The position numbers and the translations under genes were made by a program. Positions 43,467 to 54,690 of a stretch of DNA of 64,000 nt are shown one piece after another. This DNA comes from Coccinella septempunctata (taxonomy: Eukaryota; Arthropoda; Insecta; Coleoptera; Coccinellidae): assembly GCF_907165205.1 (NCBI RefSeq), contig NC_058192.1, positions 33,260,001 to 33,324,000 on the forward strand, in the 5' to 3' direction. Numbering within the stretch: position 1 is the stretch's first letter; each line of letters starts with the position of its first letter. The notes under the pieces were generated by a model, which was not told the origin of the DNA, did no database searches, and was given only the letters and a program-made list of their open reading frames with translations.

Positions 43467-44552
43467 GTTTTATCTAACTTCAGGTTGAGATTCTGGCCAC
43501 TTGATGGTCTCCGAGAGGTAAAAAGGATCTCAAGGAATTTTATCTTGTGCTATCGTTTTAGATCACAGCCTACACATCAGTTGATGGCAGACTTACCAAG
43601 AGACAGAGTATTAGAATCACGCTGTTTCAGTCGAGTTGGAGTGGACTATGGTGGTCCATTTGTCATCAAATCTTCGAACTTGAGAAAGGCACCACTAGTT
43701 AAGGCATACATAGCGGTCTTTGTATGTATGAGCACAAAGGCTGTTCACTTAGAAATGGTAACAAATTTGTCTGCTGAGCAATTCATCATGACTTTAAAAA
43801 GATTCATTGCCCGAAGAGGAAATCCTTCTAGCATATACAGCGATAATGGTACGAATTTTGTCGGAGCCAGAAATCAGTTATATGATCTTTTCAAGGTATT
43901 TAAAAACGGCAAATTCCAAGAATCCATAAAAGAATTTGCATCTCAAAATGAGATAGAATTTAAGTTCATACCCCCCAGAAGTCCTCATTGGGGTGGTGTC
44001 TGGGAAGCAGCAGTTAAAAGCACAAAGCATCACCTAAAAAGATTGATTGGTGAAGCACACTTTACGTTCGAGGAATTTCACACGGTGTTAGTTCAGATAG
44101 AGTCTATTCTGAATTCACGTCCTCTCTGTCCCTTATCAAACGATCCCAATGATGTTCAAATATTAACACCTGGACATTTTCTGATTGGAGCGAGCTTGAC
44201 TGCCCCTCCAGAAAGGGACGTAACAAGGATCAAAGAAAATCGACTGACAAGTTGGCAGAGAATTAGCCAAGTTACCCAAACCTTCTGGAATAGATGGAGA
44301 GTTGATTACCTCAACAGACTGCAGAATCGCCCAAAGTGGTTTCATCCTGTTCCAGAATTGCAAATAGGCTCCTTAGTCCTTCTGAAGGACGAGGAAACCC
44401 CACCTTTGAAATGGCCATTGGCCAGAGTGCTGGAAGTTTTTCCGGGAAGGGATAAAAGAATTCGAGTGGTGAAACTTAAAACAGCTGATGGCATATTCAC
44501 AAGAAGCATCGCTAAGCTATGCCCACTCCCCATACCACAGACGCCTTCATAA
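43467..44552 (+). pseudogene. BEL integrase
   Basis: The frame resumes at the target copy (VLSNFRLRFWPLDG), then RNFILCYRF, where the first Cys of the zinc CxxC is Phe. The DDE core follows: VGVDYGGPF (D), IYSDNGTNF (D) and SPHWGGVWEAAVK (E). The C-terminal part has TPGHFLIG, WQRISQVTQTFWNRW and VLLKDEETPPLKWPLARV, the BEL integrase tail, and ends with TAA at 44550-44552. The ATG at 43446 lies in the 30-bp junction filler and is not the start. Confidence 0.85.
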
Positions 44553-44654
44553 ATAATGGATCCCCTCATATTCTTTCTCTTCAGTGTTTTATTTTTCATT
44601 TTTTTTTTACTTTTTTGGTAGGTCTCGTTTTTCTTGAGGTTGGAAAACTTCAAC

Positions 44655-44663
44655 AGGCGGGAG
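44655..44663 (+). promoter_or_regulatory. BEL polypurine tract
   Basis: AGGCGGGAG, followed by TA, immediately precedes the 3' LTR TGTTGCG. It is the expected plus-strand primer position, about 100 bp after the integrase stop. Confidence 0.65.
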
Positions 44664-44665
44664 TA

Positions 44666-45538
44666 TGTTGCGTTAAAAAACGCAACCAAGGAACGAACGA
44701 AAGTTCCTAGGGATCTTGCCGCGTACCTGCTTCCCAAATATGCCCATTTATGGTAATGAGCTGAATCCGCAAAGATCATTGGTTGTCACACATGTGACGC
44801 AAAACTTCCTCAGACGCTCTTCCAAGGGATGGACCGCGGTACCCACGCCACATTAGCCGAGAATTACTCAAGAAACAAAGGCGTTCGACCCAAGCACCAC
44901 AGGGGTGCAGTTCTTGTTGGCATTCCCTCTCATTTTAGTTTTGTTCTTCTCTCGTTGTCTCGTTAAAAAGTCTTCAAAACCGTGATAAGCAGTGTGTTTC
45001 GCTTATCATCATCTTTTATCCGTACTAGTGAAAAGTAATCAGTGAACCGTGTCCGACTGAATTACCAGTACAACTGAGTTTGGCCGAGTATCTGAACAGA
45101 AAGCTTAAGCAGAGTTGAGGTTCCCAAAGCACAGGACAATCAAAAAGAGGACAATTAGGTTCCACCCGAAGGTCTCAAGCAGACGATTGGGGTATACTTT
45201 GAATTGCCTGCAACCTGCAATAAATCTAAAGCTAAGGGATATAAGGTCAGAAAATTCCATTTACTCATACAGTGGTTCCGAGCTAGGAACGTGAAAAAAC
45301 CCAGTTTCTAGTAACACTGATATTTTTGCTCAAATAATGTAAATAATTGCTCAATAGTTTGTTTGACTGTAAATATAATTGTTACGAGTTGAATTAACCG
45401 TCTTTCATTATCCTTGCAATACGATCTCTACCAAGTTACATTTCTAGACTCCGTAATTCTGCGTAACCAGTGACAAGGTAGCTCACTGTTCTTCTTTAAG
45501 CGAGCGAAGATTATTATTCTAATCTTGCGTTCGCAACA
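44666..45538 (+). repeat. BEL 3' LTR (873 bp)
   Basis: Uninterrupted copy from TGTTGCG to GCAACA followed by the target ATAAA. It matches both parts of the 5' LTR and thus shows where the 5' LTR insert lies. The first 20 bp contain an inverted TTGCGT/ACGCAA. Confidence 0.9.
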
Positions 45539-45704
45539 ATAAACTTCAATTATGTTCGTCACATATTTTCCGAATAGATTCGACATTGTGATAAAATACG
45601 TACCTAATAACAGAAACTTTCACGTTGACAGAGCGTTGATTCAAAACCCAAAAATGTTTTGATAAATGTCATAACCCCACATTTTCGTACTATCATTGTG
45701 TATA

Positions 45705-45958
45705 GGGAACTCTAACGATTTGTTAGAGCATTTGCTGTCGTGGGGCACACCAGCTTTTCCCTCCATTGATTCGTATGCTGTTTTGGTCGAGTAATGTGTT
45801 TTGTGCATGTTTTTGGAAAAAATGTTCCTCCCTACTTTAGATTAGAGTGATTAGACTATAACCTTCTAAGAAATGCCTCTTTACACTGATAATAAAGAGC
45901 TTTGTGTGCCCCACGGCAATGAAGAGTCAACTGATTTTGACAAATCGTTAGAGTACCC
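45705..45958. mobile_element. MITE with nested inverted repeats, TA target
   Basis: GGGAACTCTAACGATTTGT at the left and ACAAATCGTTAGAGTACCC at the right are inverse complements with one mismatch; TA flanks both sides (45703-45704, 45959-45960). A second inner pair, GTGGGGCACAC/GTGTGCCCCAC, lies inside. No coding content; Tc1/mariner-like by the TA target. Confidence 0.65.
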
Positions 45959-45999
45959 TATTAATACTCAATGGTACTATACAGAGTGAAATGTGTCAA

Positions 46000-47983
46000 A
46001 TTTCCATAGCAAACCGAGTGCTAAAATAAAAGTGAATGCAGTATACGTGCATGATATTATTTTCGTTGAAATATCGTGGCTGAACGATAATGTAAGTGAT
46101 TCGGAAATAGTCGACCTCGAGGAGTACTGTGTTTTTCGGCGCGATCGTTTTTCTTTGGCCAGTTTCAAAAGTGAGCGAGGCGGCAGGCAGGCACCTTTTT
46201 ATAGCAGTTCATCGGTGTTTGAAACCCTGCTCTGTTTCCGATTATCAAAGTGATGTCAAAGATGATTTGGCTCAAATAATCGTTGCTGGAAGACAAATTT
46301 TTATGTGCGTTCTTAACATTCCCCCAGGAGATACGGCAGCTCTCCAAAGCTTCTCTTCCAGGTGAAAAACTCGTAAATACTTTAGTTTCAATCTTTCTAC
46401 CATTTCTTGGGAAATCATGGGTCTGATGCATTTTTGGATCCAACCAATGTTGAACCTAAATTTTCTGATGGGATTGATACTTTTCCATTCTCTGAACTGC
46501 CGCAGTTCAATCATGTCAGGAATATCAACGATTGAGCGGGCACGGATGCTTTGGAACATTCGGGAAGAAAATAGGAAAGAGTAATAACCCCCAGTGCTGG
46601 AATTGCCAAGGCCTTGAGAAACCGGACCACATACAAATTTGCAAGAAGATGGTAGGGCAACAGAAGGAGACCCAGAATTCCAATTCAACAGGCAGAATAT
46701 AGTAAACAGGATGAAAAATGGAATTTGATTACTGAATGGATCAGAAATGTGATGAAAGAAAAGGCCGAAGAAGAAAGGGAGAAAGAAATAAATGGAAGGT
46801 ATGACTACCTAAGGAAGATAAAAACATAGGCTAAGTGTGTTACAGGAAACAAACAAACAAAGATAAAAAATATGAAGAACGGTAGGACAACCGATAGTAA
46901 GAAGTAGGAATGCATAAAAGACGGAGGAAAAGAACCCAATACAAGAAGGAGTACACAAGTAGATTTACAGGAAGTAACTATGACTCCATTGGTCCCTCGA
47001 ATCTACGGACTCTAGGTAGACCCAAAGAGTAATGTTAGTGCTTCACACCGCAATATCCCAAACCCCAAATCCTTCCAATTCAAGGGCTTAAGTCTAGGCG
47101 TACACGTCGCCGGAGACATAGCTAAAAAGATAAGGGTTCGTATGATTAGCAGGAGGAAATGGCGTGGTAAACTATGGCTATTAGCCCCATTAGTCGACAG
47201 ACAAGGGGTAGACCTAAGAAGCAATGTTAGTACCACATGCAAGAAGCAACTATGACCTAATTGGCCCCCCGAATCCACGGACTCGGGGTAGACCCAAAAG
47301 GTAATGTTAGCGCTTCTAATTAGGAGAAACTACCCCAGGAGAAACTACCCCCACCGGGAATCCGAGCGTGGACGCCAGGAGTACTTCTCACTTTCCCCCT
47401 CGTAACCATGGGCTTGGAATAGATCCAAGGGGCACAGTTTGTAGTGACGTCAGAGTGACTATGACTGATTTGGCCCTTCTGAATCGTAGGATTGGGAGGA
47501 GACCTTACTGCCTACTCCCCGAGGGATCAGGAACAAGGTGAGCCCTAGGGTGCGTTCTGTGACCATCCGAAGTGAGCCTTGTCAAGACATTCCGAAGATA
47601 TACCCCTACAGTCTGGTGTTCCGTTATCATAGCTAGGGGGAAATACGGAACCGAGGTGAAACCAGTTACAAGTCCTCCGCGAGGGCAGACGAATACGAGA
47701 CCGAGATTTGAGGCGCAAGCTCACCCTTACATTCCCAACATCCAAGTAGGGTAGTGAGCGGCTTCGAAATGGCCATACCGTAAAATTCTAATCGCCTTGG
47801 TGAACCGGTTCGTGCCCTAAGCGACGAAACACACAACAAGTTGGAATCGGTGTCCTTGGGATTCCGACTTTAGTATAAGAGGGGAGTTTTAGTAAGTGAA
47901 AGTCCCACACGAATCCGCAGCATTGCACCGCCCGCTGCGGAGAAGGCGGTATCGCTTTCCCTCTTCCTCGAGGACACAAAAAA
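46000..47983. other. Unassigned repetitive region with a zinc-knuckle-like remnant
   Basis: At about 46599-46646 the + strand reads CWNCQGLEKPDHIQIC, a degenerate gag-type knuckle, with stops on both sides. Further on, GGTAGACCYAARRRGYAATG recurs near 47010, 47205 and 47288, and a 65-70 bp direct repeat is seen at 46978-47045 and 47248-47315. The block is GC-richer than its surroundings. It is probably a decayed retroelement I cannot classify. Confidence 0.4.
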
Positions 47984-48790
47984 AAGGAACACCTTTTTGG
48001 ATCTCATTCTATGTAGCAGATTCAGTGTGAAGCAAGTTATGGAATGTTCTCATCCTTATGTACTGGAAGATAGCCATCATCCTTCTGTGGAATTCTTACT
48101 CAGCATAGATCCCCTCCGGACTTTGAAGAGGAATGGAACTACTAATATAATTTAAAAGCGGCAAACTATTCAGAAATAAATAACTGTCTGGGAAATACGC
48201 CCTGGAAGGAAATACTTGTAAATCGTAACATAAATGATGATTTCTCCATGTTTTATAATATTGTGAATGGCCTTATAGACACTCATGTACCTGAATTTAA
48301 AAGAAGTAGTCGAGGCTTTCTTAGGTTTTTTTTACGGGACACCATAAAGCTCATATAGCAAAAAAAAAATTTATATCATTTGAAATGGAGATTGTATAGG
48401 AACTTTGTCGATTATTAGATGTTTCAATCCTTACGTTCTAGATCTATAGATCTAAGAAACAAATAAAATCTGAATTCAAAAAGTATTCATGTTCCGTACA
48501 GTCCGGATAGTCCGAAAAAGATATTCGATTATGTTTAAGTCAAAAATAAGGGGCTAAATATTCCGAATTCTCTCACATATAATGATAGCTGTGTAACCTC
48601 AGGTGAGGACAAATGTGATTTGTTTTCTGACTACTTTGAGGATCTATAAACCCTGACTCCAAGAATCGTACTCAATCTTATGACTGTTCTCTTTCTCATT
48701 ACTGTTTAAGTGGAATTCATATATCTGTTGAAAGTGTTCGTGAGGCACTTTCTAAGATAAATATAAAAAAGGGGGCCGGCCATGATTTTA
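47984..48790 (+). pseudogene. Decayed LINE: endonuclease end to RT start
   Basis: Reading through stops and shifts, the + strand gives NTFLDLIL, then SEINNCLGNTPWKEIL, VNGLIDTHVPEF, SPDSPKKIFDYV, and SVREALSKINIKKGAGHD. These are the successive landmarks between endonuclease and RT motif 0/1 in Jockey-like LINEs. It ends abruptly at 48790 in unrelated sequence. Confidence 0.5.
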
Positions 48791-50480
48791 TCATCTTCGA
48801 CAGATCTTGCTGCACCCGCTTGATCTCTGCTTCGCATCGTTCGGGCAACGGCAATTTCGTGCGGGCAAGTATCACTTGATAGGAAAATAACTATTTCCAT
48901 TTCCTTTCATTATGGTAATTTGCTGGTAGATTTTTCCTTATATGCTCCCTCCATTATTGTGTTGTGGTTACTGCACAGACGCTGGTGTAGATTTTATTTG
49001 TTTCCTTTCTAGCGGAATCGTCGTTTGCGATTTACCTACTCTTTCCATGCTAGTTGGCCGTGGGCGGCTCTCTTGTTTGATTTTTTTCAGTTGACCCTAG
49101 GCGGCTTCCTTGTTGTGAACTGTTTGTTACAGGCGCTTAAGTTCCGGTGTTGACTGCTTGGCACGGGCGATTCCTCTCGGCACAGGGTCTGAATTATGTG
49201 AGGATTCCTTGGCACAGGCAATTCTCTTTGGCACAGGCACTTCTGTTTGGCACAGGCACTGAATCCTGCTTCGACGAACGTCTTGTCCGCCTTCTTGCTC
49301 GAAGGACCAAATGTAGAATCAGGTGATGATCGTACAGTAATTTGTATGGGGATGGAGGAAGGTCTATTTTGGTTGCAAAGCAAAGGTGGAGATTCCACTG
49401 AATTCCGTTTATTGAATAAGGTAACTGCCGTCTTGCTGATACAGAAATGTGTCGAAGTTCATATAGACCGATAATTGAAAATCGTAAACAATTTTTGACA
49501 ATATGACTCATGACGCCGAACTTGCTCGATTGCCTATTCTTTCTTTCGTTTATTTAGTGCATGGCAAGGTGTTGCAGTGAATATTGTCTGAAACAAAACC
49601 TTCTAAAATCATACTATTTGATCATATGATTATGTTGAAATATTCCTCAGATGAGTCACAAAATGGGCTAAACAATCTTTATATAACGTATTTAGATTCA
49701 TGAGCATCGTAAAGTCTAACCACAAGAATTAGTGAAAAATACTTCCCGGTCGTGGAGTAAAGACTGCTTCAAACCACTGATAAAAAATCTCGACAAAGAA
49801 ACGTCGATATTATATGACATGTTGATCGTACAATCCACCCACAATCAAAAAAAACTTTGCAATGTCTTTCAATATCCCCCAAATAATTTTTCAAAAGGAG
49901 AAAATTTGCGCTGTCGAAAACTTTTATTCTATACAACAAGAAGGAACTAAAAAAAATGATACTTCGCATCAGAGTTTTGTAAAGCTTACCTTAGTGTAAG
50001 ATGATTTGGTGTTTTTCCTAATGACCTTGTTTTCATGAACGATTGGCAGTCTTCTTCACCCTCGGACTTGAAACCTTGTTCATTTTCCGTTTTGGTATCT
50101 GAAATTTCATTACATCAGTTTTTTTATGTTTCGGTCAGTTGAGAGTTCTCTCTACCAAAATCGTTGTCTTGATTTTGATCGGCTACTAGATAATACTAGA
50201 TAAAAAAGTCAGCACTGACGTTGACAGAACAACATTTTGAAGGTTCATGCGGAATCAGGCGTAATTCGGCGAATAGTTTCTGTGCTACAACATTTTTCAT
50301 GCTTTTTTCGATAGCATTCACACTAAATTTTTCATAATGTTTCGTATTGTTACCTTACAACTTGAATCGGTTTTTTTAAATATTTAGAAAAATAATGCCA
50401 GAACTATTATAATTATGAAGATACCTCAATTACTAGGATATATTGAAAAATTCTCAGCCTACTGTAGAACCAAACAAAAT
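48791..50480. other. Unassigned region with short GGCACAGGC repeats
   Basis: Four or five TTGGCACAGGCAMTTC-like units of 17-20 bp lie at 49166-49265. The stretch 49260-49420 (ACGAACGTCTTG... to CGTTTATTGAATAA) resembles an LTR end region but has no partner in the window. Short frames here show no motif. The remainder is AT-rich. Confidence 0.4.
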
Positions 50481-50500
50481 TTCAATGTCAAAATATTTTA

Positions 50501-51070
50501 TTACCCAATATATTCTCCTCTTAATTGGGTACATTTATTACAGCGAATCTGCAATGCCTCTAGACCTTTAAAAAAAATGTTTCTTCTTGCTCTGCAAACC
50601 AGACATCTAACTCCTTTTATTACCTCCTTCTTGGTAGAAAATTTATGACCTTTTAAACTCTTTTCCCGTAGAGTGGTCAGTTGTGTCGAATAGTAATTTC
50701 CGGTTATTGTTCTATCCTTATCGTAAAAATCAATTATGATTACTCTATGGCAATCCACAAAACCTCAAGCAAGAACTTTTCCAGCAGATTTTTGGACACG
50801 AAACTTCTTAGTTCTTGGAGAACCAGAGTGTCGCCATTCCATCGATTGTTGCTTTGTTTCTAGATCGTAGAAATGTACCCAAGTCTCATCCATACTAACA
50901 ATTCGGTTTAAGAAGTCTACATCGTTTTCAAATCGAGCACCGATCGAACGCGATGCTTCTAAGCTTGCACGCTTTTGGTCCACATTCAAACATTTGGGGA
51001 TCCATTTTGCAGCAATTTTTCACAATTTCGGTGGACATCTTCTTTCTTTTAATTTATTGCGTAACTCTGG
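50501..51070 (-). pseudogene. mariner transposase relic
   Basis: The minus strand reads KIAAKWIPKCLNVDQKR, SMDETWVHFYDLETKQQSMEW (first or second catalytic D) and GSPRTKKFRVQKSAGKVLA, then after a small shift FWDCHRVIIIDFYDKDRTITG, and a C-terminal EALQIRCNKCTQLRGEY. This is a mariner-family transposase. The N-terminal DNA-binding part and the segment with the last catalytic D (usually HDNA) are missing, so it is inactive. I did not find the terminal inverted repeats. Confidence 0.8.
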
Positions 51071-51596
51071 TTTACTTTTTTGATCTCAAACTCCACACTG
51101 ACACATCTGATAAGTTATTGTTCGTTGCTATGGTAACGCAATATTTTTTTATGCATGGAACTGGTCTAGGCTAACTAGATATCAAAACATCCTCGTACCC
51201 CAACCTTACATATGGTTTCTTTGACCCTGCTTTTGAGGCATATATCAGATACCTCATTTTTTTTTTTTTTCAAATTTGGGATAAGTCAAGTGGAGGACTG
51301 AGCGCAGGTCGGTCGTAATTCACGACGGTCCGGGAAAATTAATCGCAAATCGTGTAATTTGAGAGGTGAAAAATAATAATTTCGATCCAGTAACGATTGA
51401 AGTTAAGTACAAGTGAGAAAACGTTTCAAACGTTGTGAACAATAGTGAGAAAAGCAACTACTAGTTCAAAAACAACAGTGAGGAAAAAGACTCGAAAGTG
51501 AAAGAAAACAAACAATCGAAACAGATGGTCTGGATTTCTTGAATCCAGATAACGTCTGTTTACTTTATTCATTGGCGTGCCGCCAAATTACTCAAT

Positions 51597-52921
51597 ATGA
51601 GCATGGATACGTCAACCGAAAAATTCTGTGACCAATCACAGAACTCAACTACGTTAGAAGATATTCTTATTAACCTCAATCGAACACAAACAAAAACAAA
51701 CAATTCTTACATAGTGAGAACGTCATCAACAAGTTCAGAAGAATTTCTAGGATTTGAGACAAATAAGTCTGAAGAAAATCCATGGCAATCAGTAAGGTCG
51801 GCGCCAACAAAGAGGAGAAAAATTAACAACAAAAACAACAACAACATTACAATCCAAAATAGATTCGATGTTCTAAAGAGTGTCGACGAAACAACTACAA
51901 CAAGAAATGATGCCGCTTCAGAGAAAATTCCGAAACCACCCCCAATATTCATTTACGGGGTAGTTCACTACCCTGAAATGGCCAAAAAACTAAAAAGCGT
52001 AGCAGAAGATGATCAGTATACCACGAAATGCTTGCCCGACAATACTATCAAAGTAAATAGGATAACACCAGAAACTTACAGAAAATTTATAAAATTTATG
52101 CGCGACAATAATGTTATCCATCATACATACCAACCCAAAGATGAGAGAGCTTTCAGGATAGTGATAAAAAACTCACATCACACAACTGATGTAAATGAAA
52201 TCAAGCAGGAATTAGAAAACTCTGGACACAGAACAAGGAATATAATAAATGGTAGACACAGGTCAACAAAAGAACCACTAAATATCTTTTTTGTGGACTT
52301 GGAACCAGCCCCAAATAATAAAGATGTGTATAAAATACAGTACCTAAGTAACAGAGCAATAAAAATAGAACCACCGAGGAAATCGAAAGGAATTACCCAA
52401 TGCACAAGGTGCCAACAATATGGCCACACCAAGACATATTGTAACAGACCATTCCTCTGTGTGAAATGTGGAGGACCACATAACACAACTGCATGCAAGA
52501 AAAGCCGAGACTCTCCAGCAACGTGCGATTTATGTGGTGGAGCCCACCCTGCAAACTACAAAGGTTGTGAATTCTATAACAACCTTATGAAAACTGAACA
52601 AAATACAAATAACAGACTAAATATCCAACAAAACAAAAAGTTAACAACCGATAATAATACAACTTCAATAACGCAAACACAATATGACCAATATCCAAAA
52701 ACCCAACAAAATCAACCAGACAAACAAGAACTTCTCAGAATTATACACAACCCAGGAAAAGCTATGCAGATGCGGTCAACAACAACAGGGAGCAACTAGG
52801 AAATATCAACGACACCATGGATCATTTTCTTGAGGAATTCAAAGCTATGTTCCAGCAAATAATCCAACAAAACAGTATGATAATGAATATATTGACAACG
52901 CTCATAAATAAAATTCAATAA
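51597..52921 (+). pseudogene. Jockey ORF1 nucleic-acid-binding protein, frameshifted near the end
   Basis: The frame from ATG 51597 runs to TAG 52797-52799. A PRE_C2HC-type segment (PPIFIYGVVHYPEM) precedes three knuckles, CTRCQQYGHTKTYC, CVKCGGPHNTTAC and CDLCGGAHPANYKGC (about 52400-52570). The natural C-terminus (YADAV, then a coiled coil to TAA 52919-52921) is in the next frame; the shift lies in the A-run at about 52755-52760. The protein would package LINE RNA. Confidence 0.75.
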
Positions 52922-53202
52922 CATAATAAAAGTTGCAGAATGGAATGCCAATGGCCTTCTACAACATAAGAATAAAGTAGAAATTTTCCTTCATAATAAC
53001 TCGATAGATGTCTTACTGGTGAGTGAAACACATTTTACTGAAAAATCGTACTTCAACATACCACAGTACAAAACTTACACCACCAACCATCCAGACAAAA
53101 CAGCCCATGCAGGTACTGCAATTGTGATAAGAAACACCATAAAACATGAAGAACTGCCAAAGTACGAAAACGAATTTCTACAAGCCAAAACAATAATAGT
53201 CC
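52907..53202 (+). pseudogene. Jockey ORF2 endonuclease N-terminus (truncated)
   Basis: Reads IIKVAEWNANGLLQHKNKVEIFL, VLLVSETHFTEKSYF and TAHAGTAIVIRN, the first motifs of the LINE endonuclease (N of WNANGL, E of SETH). It ends after KTIIV at 53202. It overlaps the ORF1 end slightly. It has no obvious ATG. Confidence 0.7.
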
Positions 53203-53277
53203 GGGAGGTGACGTCACTTTTGAACTAGTGATCGATCTTCACACGAATTTTTTAGGATGAGTAGTTCTCCACTTGTA

Positions 53278-54421
53278 CAGGGTGGGCAAATTTCGATGTT
53301 TTAGCACTACAGCTTTTGAACCAGAGGAGATAGACAAAATCTGATACCCCATTCTCGTTCTCTTTTTCTGAGAAACTAACAAGAGTAGTAGTCATTTTTG
53401 GCCACCTTCTTTTGTTTTCGAGTTATAAGCGAAAATTGGAAAAATGGCGATTTCGAAATAAATTTATATCTCCGCTAATACTGATGATAGAGCTCTGAAA
53501 TTAAAACATTATACAGGTACTTTTTTGAGTAGAATCCAGTGGCGTGCTTGCCTTTTTAGCAGGATATTTAATTACGAAGCTATGACCCAAAGTTATGTTT
53601 TTTTAAATGGGAACACTAGATTTCTGTGCAATTTTTTGAAAGGTTAATTTTTACTGATTTCAAAAATATATAACATCATATGGTTTGCATCAATATAAAT
53701 AAAAGAAAATGGTCAAAATCACTTTTTCCCAATATTTCTATGGTTTCAACTTTTGATGAGCACAGAAAATAGAGCTTCCTATAATAAGAGCAGTCTCCTT
53801 CCGGAAATGTCATTCTTTCTATGCTTTTTACCAATTTTCATAAAATTTGAATCTTGGAGAAATTGAGTAAGAAGCATAGAAATGAAAGGACTAATAGAAG
53901 GAGACTGTGGTAATAATAAGATGCTACATTTTTCTATTCTCAACGGAAGTTGAAACCATAGAAATATTGAGAAAAAAGGTTTTTGACCATTTTTTATTAT
54001 TTATATTGATGCAAACCATATGATGTTATATATTTTTGAAATCAGTAAAAATTAAGCTTTCAAAAAATTGCATAGAAATCTAGTGTTCCCATTTGAAAAA
54101 ACATAACTTTGGGTCATAGCTTCGTAATTAAAAATCCTACTAAAAAGGCGAGCACGCCACTGGATTCTACTCAAAAAAGTGCCTGTATAATGTTTTAATT
54201 TCAGAGCTCTATCATCAGTATTAGCGGAGATATAAATTTATTTCGAAATCGCCATTTTTCCAATTTTCGCTTATAACTCGAAAACAAAAGAAGGTGGCCA
54301 AAAATGACTACTACTCTTGTTAGTTTCTCAGAAAAAAAGAACGAGAATGGGGTATCAGATTTTGTCTATCTCCTCTGGTTCAAAAGCTGCAGTGCTAAAA
54401 CATCGAAATTTGCCCACCCTG
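53278..54421. mobile_element. 1.14-kb hairpin DNA element with TA target
   Basis: Begins CAGGGTGGGCAAATTTCGAT and ends with its inverse complement; TA flanks at 53276-53277 and 54422-54423. The two arms, each about 540-570 bp, are near-perfect inverse complements all the way to a short central region near 53820-53870. No open frame of note. It is a foldback MITE with a Tc1/mariner-like target. Confidence 0.85.
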
Positions 54422-54429
54422 TACATATG

Positions 54430-54690
54430 AGGTCCGCTCGTCAGTCAGTCCAGTAGCGGTGGGCATGGGCGTGGAAGGCGGTGAAACTCGCCGGAAAAAT
54501 CTCAAAAAAAAGTGATTGATCTCCACGTGAAACTTTGTAATAATGTAAATTATTCATGATTATGAGTGAAAATGGGCGTCAGTCATTCTCCCGATGGTGG
54601 AAACATCGTCAGTCAGGCGGTTGAAGTGGTCGGAAAAATCTGAAAATTGAAGTGACCACACCTTATGCAGTTCGAATGACGCATATTCCA
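54430..54690 (-). repeat. Array of ~140-bp repeats (locus 2, inverted)
   Basis: On the minus strand, ATCACT followed by a T-run, TTTTCCGGCGAGTTTCACC and ACTGACTGACG repeats twice with about 140-bp spacing (AGTGAT at 54511 and AGTGAC at 54651 on +). Layout and period match 21882-22345. Confidence 0.55.

Larger units (their letters stand above)
23873..45538 (+). mobile_element. BEL/Pao LTR retrotransposon carrying five nested insertions
   Basis: The element begins TGTTGCG and ends GCAACA, and is flanked by ATAAA at 23868-23872 and 45539-45543. Removing five inserts (24556-27575, 30151-32340, 32466-36838, 37313-38480, 39874-43466) leaves about 7.3 kb. That remainder has LTRs of about 0.87 kb, a tRNA-Tyr-type PBS, gag, an A17-type protease, RT, RNase H and integrase in BEL/Pao order. 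Several stop codons and one frameshift make it inactive. Confidence 0.9.
51290..53202 (+). mobile_element. Jockey-type LINE, 5' part
   Basis: A 5' UTR of about 300 bp (starting near AGTGGAGGACTGAGCGCAGG), ORF1 with three zinc knuckles, and the first ~95 codons of ORF2 are present. The element stops near 53202, mid-endonuclease, where unrelated DNA begins. This 3' loss is not the usual LINE 5' truncation and must be a later deletion or insertion. Confidence 0.75.

Noticed and set aside
43446..43475. ATG at 43446 as integrase start
   Set aside because: It lies in the 30-bp filler at the Penelope junction; the BEL frame continues from before the insertion.
46272..46688. 138-codon minus-strand frame
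   Set aside because: No motif, and the opposite strand carries a better, though decayed, zinc-knuckle remnant.
47012..47979. Minus-strand frames of 63-88 codons
   Set aside because: They lie in a GC-richer repeat block where long chance frames are expected; no recognisable domain.
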